A stretch of 64,000 bases of DNA, taken from positions 620,001-684,000 of the forward strand of contig CAVOZT010000001.1 in NCBI GenBank assembly GCA_963701375.1, in the 5' to 3' direction. Positions within the stretch are counted from its first letter, which is position 1; the number at the start of each line of letters is the position of its first letter. Below are positions 43,414 to 52,751 of this stretch, in pieces. The notes beneath the pieces were generated by a model. That model was not told where the DNA came from. It did not search any database and saw nothing but the letters and a program-made list of their open reading frames with translations. The stretch is from CAVXTF01 sp963701375. Its GTDB lineage: Bacteria; Actinomycetota; Acidimicrobiia; Acidimicrobiales; CAVXTF01. Position numbers and translations under genes: made by a program.

Positions 43414-44502
43414 GTGGAGCACATAGGGCTGGTCGGGCTGCCGAATTCCGGCAAGACCTCGCTTTTCAACGCCCTCACCGGCCGGTCTGCACCTGTCGCT
43501 CCGCATCCGTTCACGACAACCGAGACGTCGGTCGGCATCGCCGTTCTGCCCGACCACCGCCTCGACGCGCTTGCCGAGATGAGCAAGAGCCGGAAGGTGG
43601 TGCGCGCCGGCGTCGAGATGGTGGACATCGCCGGACTCGTCGCGGGTTCGTCGACCGGAGAGGGACTGGGCAATCGCTTCCTGGGCGGTATCCGCGAGGT
43701 AGACGCCCTCCTGCTCGTCGTGCGGGCGTTCGAGGACCCGGAGGTACCGGGTGATGCGGATCCGCTCGGCTCTCTCCAGACGCTCGAGCTCGAGTTGGTC
43801 CTCGCCGACGTTGCTTCGGTGGAGTCGCAGATCGAGCGCAAACGCAAGGCGGCTCGTTCCGATCGGAGCTTGTTGGCCGAGGTCGAGGCTATGGAAGCAG
43901 CGCGCAAAGTTCTCGAGCAGGGGGTGCCTCTTTACCGGTCGACCGACAGCTTCATCAACAGCGAGGAACAGAGGCTCCTCCGCCGGGGGCAGTTCTTCCT
44001 TACGGACAAGCCTGTTCTTGCCGTCGTCAATATCGGAGAGGATCAGCTCGACCGCGCCGATTCCCTCGTGAAACCCGTGTCTGACGAGCTCGACGGACAC
44101 GGCGAGGTGCTTGCAGCTTGCGCGCAACTCGAAGCGGAAGCTGCTCAGCTCTCGGACGCGGAGCGCGCCGAGATGTCAGAAGGCCTCGGGCTGGGTGAAG
44201 GAGCGCTTGCTCGCGTCGCGCGCTCCGCGTACCACCTGCTCGGGTTGCGCACGTTCCTCACCACGGGAGACAAGGAGTCGCGAGCCTGGAGCTTCCGAGC
44301 GGGAGCGACGGCGCCGGAGTGCGCGGGGGTCATCCATTCGGACCTGCAGCGGGGATTCATCAGGGCCGAGGTGATCCATTGGGACCAACTGATCGAGCTC
44401 GGCTCGTGGGCGGCTGCCAAGGCGGCAGGCAGGATACGGGTTGAGGGCAGCCAGTACGTGGTCGAAGACGGCGACGTACTCGAGATCCGGTTCAACGTCT
44501 GA
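43414..44502 (+). CDS. ychF: YchF/OBG-family ATPase
   Basis: 362 aa. P-loop GLPNSGKTSLFNALTG at 8-23. The G3-like DIAGLVAGSSTGEGLGNRFLGGIREVDALLLVVR is split by the usual loops. The specificity motif reads VVNIGED, the NxxE form that makes YchF prefer ATP over GTP. A central coiled coil (residues about 130-200) and the C-terminal TGS domain (AGVIHSDLQRGFIRAEVI, YVVEDGDVLEIRFNV) are complete. GTG at 43414. Associated with ribosome and stress functions. Confidence 0.95.
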   Translation: MEHIGLVGLPNSGKTSLFNALTGRSAPVAPHPFTTTETSVGIAVLPDHRLDALAEMSKSRKVVRAGVEMVDIAGLVAGSSTGEGLGNRFLGGIREVDALLLVVRAFEDPEVPGDADPLGSLQTLELELVLADVASVESQIERKRKAARSDRSLLAEVEAMEAARKVLEQGVPLYRSTDSFINSEEQRLLRRGQFFLTDKPVLAVVNIGEDQLDRADSLVKPVSDELDGHGEVLAACAQLEAEAAQLSDAERAEMSEGLGLGEGALARVARSAYHLLGLRTFLTTGDKESRAWSFRAGATAPECAGVIHSDLQRGFIRAEVIHWDQLIELGSWAAAKAAGRIRVEGSQYVVEDGDVLEIRFNV

Positions 44503-44515
44503 CGCCGGGGCGCTC

Positions 44516-44887
44516 GTGGGCGAGAGTGCGAAACACCGAACGGATGCGGACGGCTGGTGGCTGCTTCGCGACGGCGACGTCCTGTGCGCAGCGGAAGTTG
44601 CGAGATCGCTTGGCGAGCGATCGAAGGGACTGCTTGGGCGCAAGGGCTATGACGGGGCGCTTGTCCTGCACCACACCCGAGCGGTCCACTCGTTCGGCAT
44701 GCGCTTTGCCCTGGATGTCGCTTTCTTGGACCGAAAGCTAGTGGTCGTGGACATCACCCATCTGCGGCCGTGGAGGATGACGCTCCCGCGCCTGCATGGA
44801 CGGAGCGTGCTCGAAGCAGAGACCGGTGCGTTCGAACGGTGGGGTTTGCGCAAAGGCGACCGTCTCGAGCTCAGGTGCGGGAAATGA
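44516..44887 (+). CDS. DUF192 family protein
   Basis: 123 aa. AEVARSLGERSKGLLGRKGYDGALVLHHTRAVHSFGMRFALDVAFLD matches DUF192: the SRSKGLLGR motif, the His, and SFGM. GRSVLEAETGAFERWGLRKGDRL is the conserved end. GTG at 44516. The TGA overlaps the rsmI ATG. The family is a small beta-barrel of unknown function, exported in other bacteria; no signal peptide is seen here. Confidence 0.88.
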   Translation: MGESAKHRTDADGWWLLRDGDVLCAAEVARSLGERSKGLLGRKGYDGALVLHHTRAVHSFGMRFALDVAFLDRKLVVVDITHLRPWRMTLPRLHGRSVLEAETGAFERWGLRKGDRLELRCGK

Positions 44888-45787
44888 GCACCACCAAGCC
44901 ACAGTCTGCGACTCACGGAAGCGGCCGTCTGGTGTTGGTGGCGACCCCGATCGGCAATCTCGGAGACCTGTCGCCACGCGCGGTGCGGACGCTCGAGGCG
45001 GCAGACGTGATCTGCTGCGAGGACACCCGACGCACCCGTGAGCTTCTTACGCACGCAGGCATTACCCAGAAGAGGCTGCTTTCTTTGAACGAGCACAACG
45101 AGGCGGAACGGATCCCCGGCGTGCTCGCCCGAGTCCGCATCGGAGAACAGGTGGCGGTCGTCAGCGATGCCGGCACTCCAGGAGTGTCGGATCCGGGAGG
45201 CCGCCTCGTCGCGGCTGCCGTAGGCGCGGGCCTGTCCGTAGAGGCTGTGCCCGGCGCCAACGCGGCGCTCACCGCTTTAATCGTGAGTGGGTTGCCGATG
45301 GAAAGGTTCTGCTTCGAGGGGTTCCTGCCGAGACGAGGTTCTGAGCGACATCGGCGTCTTGCGGCAATCGGCGACGAGGAGCGCACCGTGCTCCTCCACG
45401 AATCACCCCAGCGCCTCGCCGCAACCCTCACAGATCTGGCTTTTGCGTGCGGGGAGGAACGCCAGGTAGCGGTGGCAAGGGAGCTCACCAAGATCCACGA
45501 GGAGGTTTGGAGGGGATCGCTCGCCGAAGCGGTGGCGTGGTATTCGGACCGCGCGGTGCGCGGCGAGGTTGTGCTCGTACTCGGCGGGGCGCCGCCAGGA
45601 GCCCCGGATATCAACGAGGGAGAGCTCGAGGCAGCGCTGCTCAAAGAGCTCGCCTCAGGAACCGGCGTGCGCGGTTCTGCGATCGCGGTATCGACCCGGC
45701 TCGGCGTTCCACGAAGGCGCGGCATACGAAAAGGCCCTCGAGCTCAAAAGGAATGTCCGGGAGGATCCAGAGGTTTTGCCCCGGTGA
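44884..45787 (+). CDS. rsmI: 16S rRNA (cytidine(1402)-2'-O)-methyltransferase RsmI, C-terminal frameshift
   Basis: LVLVATPIGNLGDLSPRAVRTLEAAD and CEDTRRTRELLTHAGI are diagnostic. VVSDAGTPGVSDPGGRLV binds SAM. LPRRGSERHRRL and LHESPQRLAATLTDL complete the SAM-dependent tetrapyrrole-methylase-like fold. At about 45719-45722 an extra G shifts the frame. Repaired, it ends LGVPRRRAYEKALELKRN and stops with TGA at 45785-45787. Unrepaired it runs into msrA and looks like a false fusion. ATG at 44884 overlaps the DUF192 stop. Confidence 0.88.
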
Positions 45788-46374
45788 TGGGAATCGCACG
45801 GAAATTGCTGGACAGGCTGGAAGGGAGCACTCGCACGGTCTTCTCGAGGAGCGACGACACCCAGGCAGGTCCGGTCGAGCCGGACGACGCTCCCGAGGGG
45901 CTGGCTCTGGCCACCTTCGCAGCCGGGTGCTTCTGGGGGGTGGAGGACTTCTTCTTGCACGTTCCCGGGGTCGTCAACGTGGTGAGCGGCTACACAGGTG
46001 GGAGCGTCCGAGCGCCCCGTTACGGCCAGGTGTGCTCTGGAAGGACGGGCCACGCCGAGGCGGTTCTGGTCACCTACGACCCTTCGCTCGTCTCCTACGA
46101 AAAGCTGCTCGAGGAGTTCTTCAGGCACCACGATCCGACCACCCCCAACAGGCAGGGCCCCGACGTCGGCACTCAATACCGGTCCGCGATATTCGCTCAC
46201 AACGCCGAGCAGGAGCGCATGGCCAAGGAATCGCTCGACGCCTACTCAACTCGCTTCTCACGTCCGATCGTCACGGAGGTCGTCCCGGCGGTCACCTTCT
46301 GGCCCGCCGAGGCGTACCACCAGCGGTACGTCGAGCGGACGGGAAGAGCCTCGTGCCACGTGGCGAACTGGTAG
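45787..46374 (+). CDS. msrA: peptide-methionine (S)-S-oxide reductase MsrA
   Basis: 195 aa. The catalytic Cys lies in AAGCFWGVEDFF. VVSGYTGG, GHAEAVLVTYDP, FFRHHDPTTPNRQGPDVGTQYRS and AEAYHQRY are all family hallmarks. The ATG at 45787 overlaps the restored rsmI stop (TGATG). Repairs oxidised methionine in the cytosol. A 40-residue N-terminal extension precedes the core. Confidence 0.93.
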   Translation: MGIARKLLDRLEGSTRTVFSRSDDTQAGPVEPDDAPEGLALATFAAGCFWGVEDFFLHVPGVVNVVSGYTGGSVRAPRYGQVCSGRTGHAEAVLVTYDPSLVSYEKLLEEFFRHHDPTTPNRQGPDVGTQYRSAIFAHNAEQERMAKESLDAYSTRFSRPIVTEVVPAVTFWPAEAYHQRYVERTGRASCHVANW

Positions 46375-46480
46375 CACCGGCCCCGAATTACGCCGGCCGG
46401 GCAACCCACCTTTTGGAAAGCCGCAGCGCATCGACCGAGTGACCGTCTGAAGCAATTGGAACGGTCTGTACTCTTTGTGC

Positions 46481-48033
46481 GTGGCCCCCTTCTACATAAC
46501 GACACCTATCTATTACGTCAACGACGCTCCCCACGTCGGCCACGCGTATGCGACGGTCAATGCCGACGCGCTGAGCGCGCTGGCACCGCCAAGCGGGCGA
46601 CGACGTCTTTTTCCTCACCGGGACCGACGAGCACGGGGACAAGGTTGCGAGGGCAGCCGCCGAGAACGGGACAGATCCTCAGGACTGGACCGACCGTACC
46701 TCTGCGCGGTTTGCCGAGGCGTGGCGGAGCCTCGACATTTCGAACGACGATTTCATCCGCACGACCGAGCCCCGTCACCACGTTGCCGTCCAGAAGTTCC
46801 TTCAACGCATATATGACAACGGTTTCATCGAGCTCGGCACCTATGCGGGCTGGTACTGCGTCGGATGTGAGGCGTACAAAGACGAGTCGGAGCTCCTCCC
46901 TGGCAACATCTGCCGGGACCATCACCGACCCGTCGAGTGGCTCGAAGAGGACAACTACTTCTTCAAGCTCAGCGCGTTCCAAGACCGTCTCATCGAGTGG
47001 TACGAAGCACAACCTCGAGCCGTGGCGCCTTCGTCCAAGCGCAACGAGGCGCTCAGCTTCATAAAAGGCGGTCTCAACGACATATCGATCACGCGGACCT
47101 CGACGAAATGGGGCGTGCCGGTTCCATGGGATGACCGTCACGTCTTTTATGTCTGGTACGACGCGCTTATCAATTATCCTGACCGCGATCGGCTATGGCG
47201 ACGACGAAGCCCGCTTCGAATATTGGTGGCCGGCGGTCCACCATTTGATCGGAAAGGAGATCATCCGCTTCCACTGTGTGTGGTGGCCAGCGATGTGTCT
47301 CGCGGCAGGAATCGACCCACCTGCCCACGTGCAAGTCCACGGTTGGTTGCTGGTCGGGGGGTCGAGACTGTCGAAGACGCGGATCCGCGAGCAGGCAAAC
47401 GATCCTGTTTCGTCGGCCGTCGATCTGACCGAGATCAGCCCCGATGCGCTAACCGATGACTTTGGCGTGGACGCGATCCGTTACCACCTGCTCAGAGCCG
47501 TTCCGCTCGGCACCGACGGAGAGTTCTCTTATGAGGGCATCACGTCGCGCTACAACTCGGACTTGGCTAACAACCTGGGCAATCTGGTCTCCCGCGTGGC
47601 GACAGTTGTCGCCTCCAAGTGCGGTGGCACTGGGCCGGCTCCTGATCCGGACAGCCCGCTCGCTGCGGTGGCCGCAACCATCGTGGAGGAGTCGGCCGAC
47701 GCCTGGAATCGGTTTGCGCCCCACGACGCGCTCGAAGCGACGTGGCGGCTCATCCGCGAAACGAACGCCGAACTCGAAGCGAAAGAACCATGGAAAGCCG
47801 AACCTGGGCCGGCCACGGACGCAGTTTTGGGAAGCGCCCTCGAAGCTTTGCGGATCATCGCATTGCTGATCCTGCCAGCGATGCCGAGCACGAGCGCCGA
47901 GATCTGGAGGCGCATCGGGCTTTCGGGGACACCCGGTGAACGGCGGCTGCCATCCGACGCCGCGTGGGGCGGCTATCCCGGCGGGGTCCAGGTGGAGAAG
48001 GGCGACGCGCTCTTCCCGCGGCGAAAGGCGTGA
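46481..48033 (+). CDS. metG: methionyl-tRNA synthetase, two frameshifts
   Basis: The start (GTG 46481) reads APFYITTPIYYVNDAPHVGHAY with the HVGH form of the HIGH motif. The frame breaks at about 46575-46581 and resumes WHRQAGDDVFFLTGTDEHG; the zinc-finger region GWYCVGCEAYKDESELL and KWGVPVPWDDRHVFYVWYDALINY follow. It breaks again at the CC at 47178-47179, then TAIGYGDDEARFEYWWPA and HGWLLVGGSRLSKTRI continue to 48033. Restored length is about 516 aa, right for a MetG without the C-terminal tRNA-binding domain. The KMSKS loop reads RLSKT. Each indel is a single extra base. Confidence 0.88.
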
Positions 48034-48869
48034 TCGGGGGCGTTGGCGGGTGGATCGACTCGCACTGCCACATCCAAGAGCGCTATCGACCGGAGGATCT
48101 CGACGCGGACCACGCGATCGAAGATGCGGTCGAGGCCGGGGTGGCAGGCCTGATCTGCATCGGTACCGACCCTGAGTCGTCGCGCCAGGCGGTCGACCTG
48201 GTGGCAGGTTTGCGTGAAAGGTCAGACGGTTTCGGATCATGGGCGACCGCAGGACTTCATCCGCACGATGCCTCTGCGGGGCCACGGGCGCTGGAGGAAG
48301 TGGAAGCTGTCATCGACGCGGCCAATCGCGAGCACCCTGGGGTCGTAGTTGCAGTGGGGGAGTGCGGCCTGGACTATCACTACGACCACTCACCTCGAGC
48401 CGAGCAGCGAGAGGCCTTCGAGGCACAGATCGCTCTCGCGTCGGCCCGTCGTCTTACCATCGTCGTCCACACGAGAGCCGCCTGGGATGACACGATCGAC
48501 ATTCTGCGATCGAGTGGCATGCCGGAGCGTGTCGTCATTCACTGTTTCACAGGCGGTCCTGAAGAAGCTCGACGCTGTCTCGATCTGGGGGCATACCTTT
48601 CCTTCAGCGGCATCGTCACCTTCAAAGGTGCACCGGAAGTTCGCGAGGCCGCCATCCTGTGCCCGAGCGAACGTCTGCTCGTCGAGACCGATGCGCCATT
48701 CCTCGCTCCTGTCCCGTTCCGAGGTAAGCCCAACCGTCCGGCTTGGGTGGCAATCGTCGGAGAGGCGGTCGCTGAGGCACGCAGCGAAGATCCGACCGCT
48801 CTCGCAATGTCGTCCAGTGAGGCCGCGTTCAATGCCTTCGGGATTGACCTCGGGAGTCCGGCACCGTAG
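48030..48869 (+). CDS. tatD: TatD-family metal-dependent hydrolase
   Basis: 279 aa TIM-barrel hydrolase/DNase. IDSHCHI gives the first metal ligands, then GLHPHDA, AVGECGLDYHYDHSPRAEQREAF, VVHTRAAWDDT, VIHCFTGG and LLVETDAPFLAP. GTG at 48030 overlaps the metG stop (GTGA). The metG-tatD-rsmA-ispE order matches that of other actinobacteria. Confidence 0.93.
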   Translation: MIGGVGGWIDSHCHIQERYRPEDLDADHAIEDAVEAGVAGLICIGTDPESSRQAVDLVAGLRERSDGFGSWATAGLHPHDASAGPRALEEVEAVIDAANREHPGVVVAVGECGLDYHYDHSPRAEQREAFEAQIALASARRLTIVVHTRAAWDDTIDILRSSGMPERVVIHCFTGGPEEARRCLDLGAYLSFSGIVTFKGAPEVREAAILCPSERLLVETDAPFLAPVPFRGKPNRPAWVAIVGEAVAEARSEDPTALAMSSSEAAFNAFGIDLGSPAP

Positions 48870-48875
48870 GCAGCG

Positions 48876-49745
48876 ATGACGCTCAGCCGCCCCGAAGTCC
48901 GAAGAATGCTGGCTTCGCATGGTCTGCACCCGAGCAGAGCACTCGGACAGAACTTCGTGGTCGACCCGAACACCGTACGGCGTATCGCACGGCTTTCAGG
49001 AGTAGGCCCTGGAAGCGCCGTCGTGGAAGTCGGCGCAGGGCTCGGATCGCTGACGCTCGCGCTTGCAGAGACCGGTGCGGACGTGACCGCAGTGGAGATC
49101 GACAGTGGCCTGATGCCGTTGTTGCGGTCCGTGGTGGAACCAGAAGGGGTCCGCGTAGTTCACGGCGACGCACTTACCCTTGACTGGGAAGAGCTTCTCG
49201 ACCCGGGACCACGCCCTCGTACTGCGTGGGCTCTTGTATCGAATTTGCCTTACAACGTGGCGACTCCGGTCGTCGCCAAAGTGCTCGATGAAGTCCAAGA
49301 CGTGAAACGGCTGGTGGTCATGGTCCAGCGCGAGGTCGGGGAGCGACTGGCAGCCGGTGTCGGCGACCCTGCATACGGAGCGGTGTCGGTGAAGGTTGCA
49401 TACCACGCGACGGCAAGGATGCTCGGGCATGTGCCCCCTACCGTCTTCATGCCTCGACCAAACGTGGCATCGGTTATCGTCGGTATTGACCGACGTGACG
49501 CTCCGGCCGTGGACCCTTCAGTAGTTGGCCACCAGCGGCTTTTCGAGGTGGTGAGGGCGGGATTCTCACATCGCCGCAAGATGCTGCGCCGCTCGCTCAT
49601 GGGAGTCGTTGACCCCGCCGCGTTCGAAGGAGCCGGCGTCAGTTCAACCTTGCGGGCCGAGGATCTGGACGTGGCCGCGTGGGGCAGACTGGCCGGATGG
49701 CGGGGCCCGGCGAAGAAGTCTCACGGGAGTCAGATCCAGCGATGA
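48876..49745 (+). CDS. rsmA: 16S rRNA (adenine(1518/1519)-N6)-dimethyltransferase RsmA/KsgA
   Basis: 289 aa. LGQNFVVDPNTVRRIARLSG opens the family; VVEVGAGLGSLTLALAETG is motif I, VTAVEIDSGLMPLL the acidic motif, and VSNLPYNVATPVV the catalytic NLPY. Modifies helix 45 of 16S rRNA. ATG at 48876. Its TGA overlaps the ispE ATG. Confidence 0.94.
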   Translation: MTLSRPEVRRMLASHGLHPSRALGQNFVVDPNTVRRIARLSGVGPGSAVVEVGAGLGSLTLALAETGADVTAVEIDSGLMPLLRSVVEPEGVRVVHGDALTLDWEELLDPGPRPRTAWALVSNLPYNVATPVVAKVLDEVQDVKRLVVMVQREVGERLAAGVGDPAYGAVSVKVAYHATARMLGHVPPTVFMPRPNVASVIVGIDRRDAPAVDPSVVGHQRLFEVVRAGFSHRRKMLRRSLMGVVDPAAFEGAGVSSTLRAEDLDVAAWGRLAGWRGPAKKSHGSQIQR

Positions 49746-50593
49746 GCGGGCACCGAGGAGACGAGTCCGAGCGCGGAGGCTGGTTGGCGACGGAGTCGGC
49801 TCCGGCGAAGCTGACGTTGTCGCTGAGAGTGACCGGAGTTCGGTCTGACGGCCTGCACGAGCTCAGCGCAGAGATGGTCTCCATCGACTTGGCGGACACG
49901 CTCACGTTCACTGACGGTTCGGGCCTGACCGTGATCGACGGAGTCGTGGGAGACCTCGGTCTTGGTGCGCTGACAGACGACAATCTGGTCGAAAGGGCAC
50001 TCGAGCTCGTCAACAAGCGCGCTGCGGTCCGACTGGCGAAGCGCATACCGGTCGGGGCCGGTCTGGGCGGGGGATCTGCGGATGCTGCAGCGGTCCTTCG
50101 GTGGGCTGGCGTGACGAACCCAGCGGTGGCAGCGCAGCTCGGTTCGGATGTCCCCTTTTGCCTCGCAGGCGGAAGAGCCATGGTCTCGGGTGTAGGAGAG
50201 CGGGTGGAAGCCCTGCCGTACGAAGACCGGCGATTCGTGCTGTTGTTGCCACCGATCTCCGTCGACACCGGGGCGGTTTACCGGGCGTGGGACTATTTGC
50301 GACGCGAGGAGAACGCCGTTTCGAACGAAAGAGAGGACTCGGGAAACGACCTGGAGGAAGCGGCGCTCACGGTTGCCCCGCAACTGAGGCACTGGCGCGA
50401 AACATTTGCAGGTATAACAGGAAGGCGACCACGTCTGGCTGGAAGTGGATCCGCATGGTTCGTCGAGGGATCCCCCCAGGAGTTGGACCTCGGGAAGCGA
50501 TCGTCGCTGGTGCTCGGAAACCTCAGGGCACCGCTCGTTGCCGTAAGGACCACAAAGGCGATGCTTCCGAATGTTCAGGTGACTTTGTCGTGA
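49742..50593 (+). CDS. ispE: 4-diphosphocytidyl-2-C-methyl-D-erythritol kinase IspE
   Basis: 283-aa GHMP kinase of the MEP isoprenoid pathway. APAKLTLSLRVTGVRSDGLHEL and MVSIDLAD are at the N-terminus; the P-loop PVGAGLGGGSADAAAVLR and GSDVPFCLAGG follow, and GSGSAWFV near the end. ATG at 49742 is chosen for its ATGA overlap with rsmA; an ATG at 49697 is also in frame. Usual length is 280-310. Confidence 0.93.
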   Translation: MSGHRGDESERGGWLATESAPAKLTLSLRVTGVRSDGLHELSAEMVSIDLADTLTFTDGSGLTVIDGVVGDLGLGALTDDNLVERALELVNKRAAVRLAKRIPVGAGLGGGSADAAAVLRWAGVTNPAVAAQLGSDVPFCLAGGRAMVSGVGERVEALPYEDRRFVLLLPPISVDTGAVYRAWDYLRREENAVSNEREDSGNDLEEAALTVAPQLRHWRETFAGITGRRPRLAGSGSAWFVEGSPQELDLGKRSSLVLGNLRAPLVAVRTTKAMLPNVQVTLS

Positions 50594-50626
50594 ACACCCG
50601 AAACCGAACTCGTTCGAGCTGTTGCG

Positions 50627-50728
50627 TTACTTTCCGGCGGCGCGCCTTTGCCAACGAGTGGCTTTCAGCATTTTCTTGTGCTTCTTCTTGCGCATCCGCT
50701 TGCGGCGCTTCTTTATGAGCGAGCCCAT
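50627..50728 (-). CDS. 30S ribosomal protein bS22 (AURKAIP1/COX24-domain, 33 aa)
   Basis: ATG at 50728 and TAA at 50627 encode 33 residues. The start MGSLIKKRRKRMRKKKHKK and end ATRWQRRAAGK match the tiny Lys/Arg-rich actinobacterial protein first labelled AURKAIP1/COX24-like and later seen in mycobacterial 30S structures as bS22. It lies convergent with ispE and divergent from the VOC gene. Confidence 0.88.
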   Translation of the reverse strand: MGSLIKKRRKRMRKKKHKKMLKATRWQRRAAGK

Positions 50729-50827
50729 GTCGGACCGCACGTTAGTGGCTGTAGAGGCCTTGGCGCCAAGAGCGAAGGATCTGTTGCAGCGAATGACCTG
50801 CCGGCGTAGCCGGCTGAAGGGGGCCTC

Positions 50828-51232
50828 GTGGGATCCCGCTTGATCGGAATCGACCACGTGCAGCTTGCAATGCCGTCTGGGAAAGAGGAGGTCGCGGCCG
50901 CCTTCTACCAGGATCTTCTCGGTCTCGACCGCCGAGAAAAGCCCCCGGCGCTCGCAGCACGAGGCGGCTGCTGGTTCTCGAACGGAACTGTCACGCTGCA
51001 TCTGGGGGTCGAAGAGGGGTTTCGACCCGCACGAAAGGCCCATCCAGCGTCGATCGCCGAGAACCTCGATGAGCTGAGCCAGGCGCTGAGAGCCGCAGGT
51101 CACGAGGTACGATTCGACGACGAGATACCGGGAGTCCGTCGTTGCTACGTCGACGACCCGTTCGGCAATCGCATCGAGCTCATCGAGAATTCGAGGGGTC
51201 CCGCGCGTGACCCCGAGGCCCTTGGCGGGTAG
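50828..51232 (+). CDS. VOC-superfamily (glyoxalase/dioxygenase-like) protein
   Basis: 134 aa with a paired beta-alpha-beta-beta-beta fold. LIGIDHVQLAMPSGKEEVAAAFYQDLLGL supplies the first metal His, WFSNGTVTLHLGVEEGF the second, and YVDDPFGNRIELIE the Glu. GTG at 50828. The specific reaction is unknown. Its last codons and TAG overlap the first 10 bases of the tRNA-Gln gene. Confidence 0.88.
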   Translation: MGSRLIGIDHVQLAMPSGKEEVAAAFYQDLLGLDRREKPPALAARGGCWFSNGTVTLHLGVEEGFRPARKAHPASIAENLDELSQALRAAGHEVRFDDEIPGVRRCYVDDPFGNRIELIENSRGPARDPEALGG

Positions 51233-51295
51233 TTCAACCGGCAGAACGCCTGACTTTGGATCAGGAGGTTGGAGGTTCGAGCCCTCCCCCGCCAG
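51223..51295 (+). tRNA. tRNA-Gln (anticodon UUG)
   Basis: The cloverleaf reads by eye: acceptor TGGCGGG pairs with CCCGCCA; D arm GTTCAACCGGCAGAAC; anticodon stem CCTGA/TCAGG around the loop CTTTGGA (anticodon TTG at 51256-51258); T arm GGAGG-TTCGAGC-CCTCC. The discriminator is G, and CCA is not encoded. It marks the border of an integrase-littered region. Confidence 0.95.
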
Positions 51296-51356
51296 CGAGG
51301 AGAAGTGCAGGTAAGGGAGTTGCGTGCCTTCATGAGCGGTTCTCGATCACTGTCAT

Positions 51357-52637
51357 ATGTCAGCGCGCGCACATCGTCGCCTTGCGATTGTCATCGCGAG
51401 CTCGCTGTTGGGAAGTTCCCTCCTTGCGCTGTCGTCGGGGAATTCTTTCGCTGCGACGCCGGCTCATGCGAACGAGGGCATCACCAACTACACCGGCCTC
51501 GGTGTTTCCGAACCGTTTGGCATCGTCACCGGACCCGACGGAGCGCTCTGGTTCACAAACTCCGCGAGCAACTCGATCGGCCGTATAACCGTCAAAGGGA
51601 AGGTCACGAACTTTACGGGTCCAGGTATTAGCCAGCCCGAGGGCATTGTGGTCGGTTCGGACAATGCCCTTTGGTTTACTAACTACAACACCGGCACCAT
51701 CGGTCGGATCACAACTGCCGGCGCCGTGACGAACTTCACCGGACCGGGTATCGACAATCCAGTTGGAATCGCGTTGGGCTCGGATGGAGCTCTGTGGTTC
51801 GCCAACTACTGCAACAGCTCGATCGGCCGCATAACGACGGGCGGTGTGGTGAGCAACTATTCAGGGGGTGGAATCGGTGGCCCCTACGACATCGCCGCCG
51901 GTCCCGATGGCGCACTTTGGTTCACCAACTTGGTAGAGCACTTCATCGGGCGGATCACGACATCAGGCATCGTGAGCGACTATTCAAGTACCGAGATCGA
52001 TGGGCCTGCTGGTATCGCTGCTGGCCCTGACGGTGCGATGTGGTTCACAAATGCGTACAACAACTCGATCGGCCGGATAACCATGGAAGGCGACATAACC
52101 AGCTACTCCAGTCCGGGATTGGACGAACCTCTTTCGATAGCAGCCTCGAATAGTGCGATGTGGTTCACGAACTTCGGTAACAACTCGACCAACGTCTCTG
52201 TCGGCCGAGTGTCGCTGCACGGGAGGATTCTCTTGTACTCGGATTCGACCGTGAGTGAACCGCTCGGCATCACAGAAGGTCCCGATGGCGCCGTCTGGTT
52301 CACGAACTTCGGCAACGCCTCAGTTGGACGAATCGCACCTCAACCCAGCACAGTTATTTCGCCGTCGTCTGGCCCGGCGATGACCGCCGTAACCGTCAGT
52401 GGCAGACATTTCGGCCCTGGAGGGCACGTCACGGTTCGTTACGAGACCGAACTGTCTAATCCCCAGCCGGCTACGGTCATCCTGTGTACGGCGGTAGTCG
52501 GGGCTGATGGAGCGTTCTCCTGCACGGGACGGATTCCCAGTTTGAAGGACGCCGGACCTGACGGCGTCCATTCCGTCATTGCGAAGGAGACGTTCTCGCT
52601 TGACGTCGCCACCACCACGTTCAGCTTGATCTCCTGA
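51357..52637 (+). CDS. secreted seven-bladed Vgb/NHL-like beta-propeller protein
   Basis: 426 aa. Signal peptide residues 1-39 end near ATPAHA. Seven repeats of about 42 residues carry the streptogramin-lyase-like pattern GPDGALWFTN-x-NSIGRITT-x-G. Examples are GPDGALWFTNSASNSIGRIT, GSDGALWFANYCNSSIGRIT and GPDGAMWFTNAYNNSIGRIT. The sixth is slightly diverged (NSAMWFTNFGNNSTNVSVGR). The C-terminal 100 residues form an Ig/TIG-like domain starting STVISPSSGPAMTAVTVSG. Whether it is a lyase or a binding protein is unclear; the catalytic His of Vgb is not obvious. First gene after tRNA-Gln. Confidence 0.82.
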   Translation: MSARAHRRLAIVIASSLLGSSLLALSSGNSFAATPAHANEGITNYTGLGVSEPFGIVTGPDGALWFTNSASNSIGRITVKGKVTNFTGPGISQPEGIVVGSDNALWFTNYNTGTIGRITTAGAVTNFTGPGIDNPVGIALGSDGALWFANYCNSSIGRITTGGVVSNYSGGGIGGPYDIAAGPDGALWFTNLVEHFIGRITTSGIVSDYSSTEIDGPAGIAAGPDGAMWFTNAYNNSIGRITMEGDITSYSSPGLDEPLSIAASNSAMWFTNFGNNSTNVSVGRVSLHGRILLYSDSTVSEPLGITEGPDGAVWFTNFGNASVGRIAPQPSTVISPSSGPAMTAVTVSGRHFGPGGHVTVRYETELSNPQPATVILCTAVVGADGAFSCTGRIPSLKDAGPDGVHSVIAKETFSLDVATTTFSLIS

Positions 52638-52751
52638 AAGTCGTTCCGACGTCTACCGGGGTGCGTTGTCTCAGGTCCTGCGTCAACATTCTGCTTCGGT
52701 CGACCTTGACCGTCGGAGTCGTCAATGCGTTGCCCGTACTTAGCGACTGTT

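Noticed and set aside
44884..46374. Apparent RsmI-MsrA fusion protein
   Set aside because: The RsmI C-terminus is in another frame and ends at a stop that overlaps an MsrA start; the fusion is an indel artefact.
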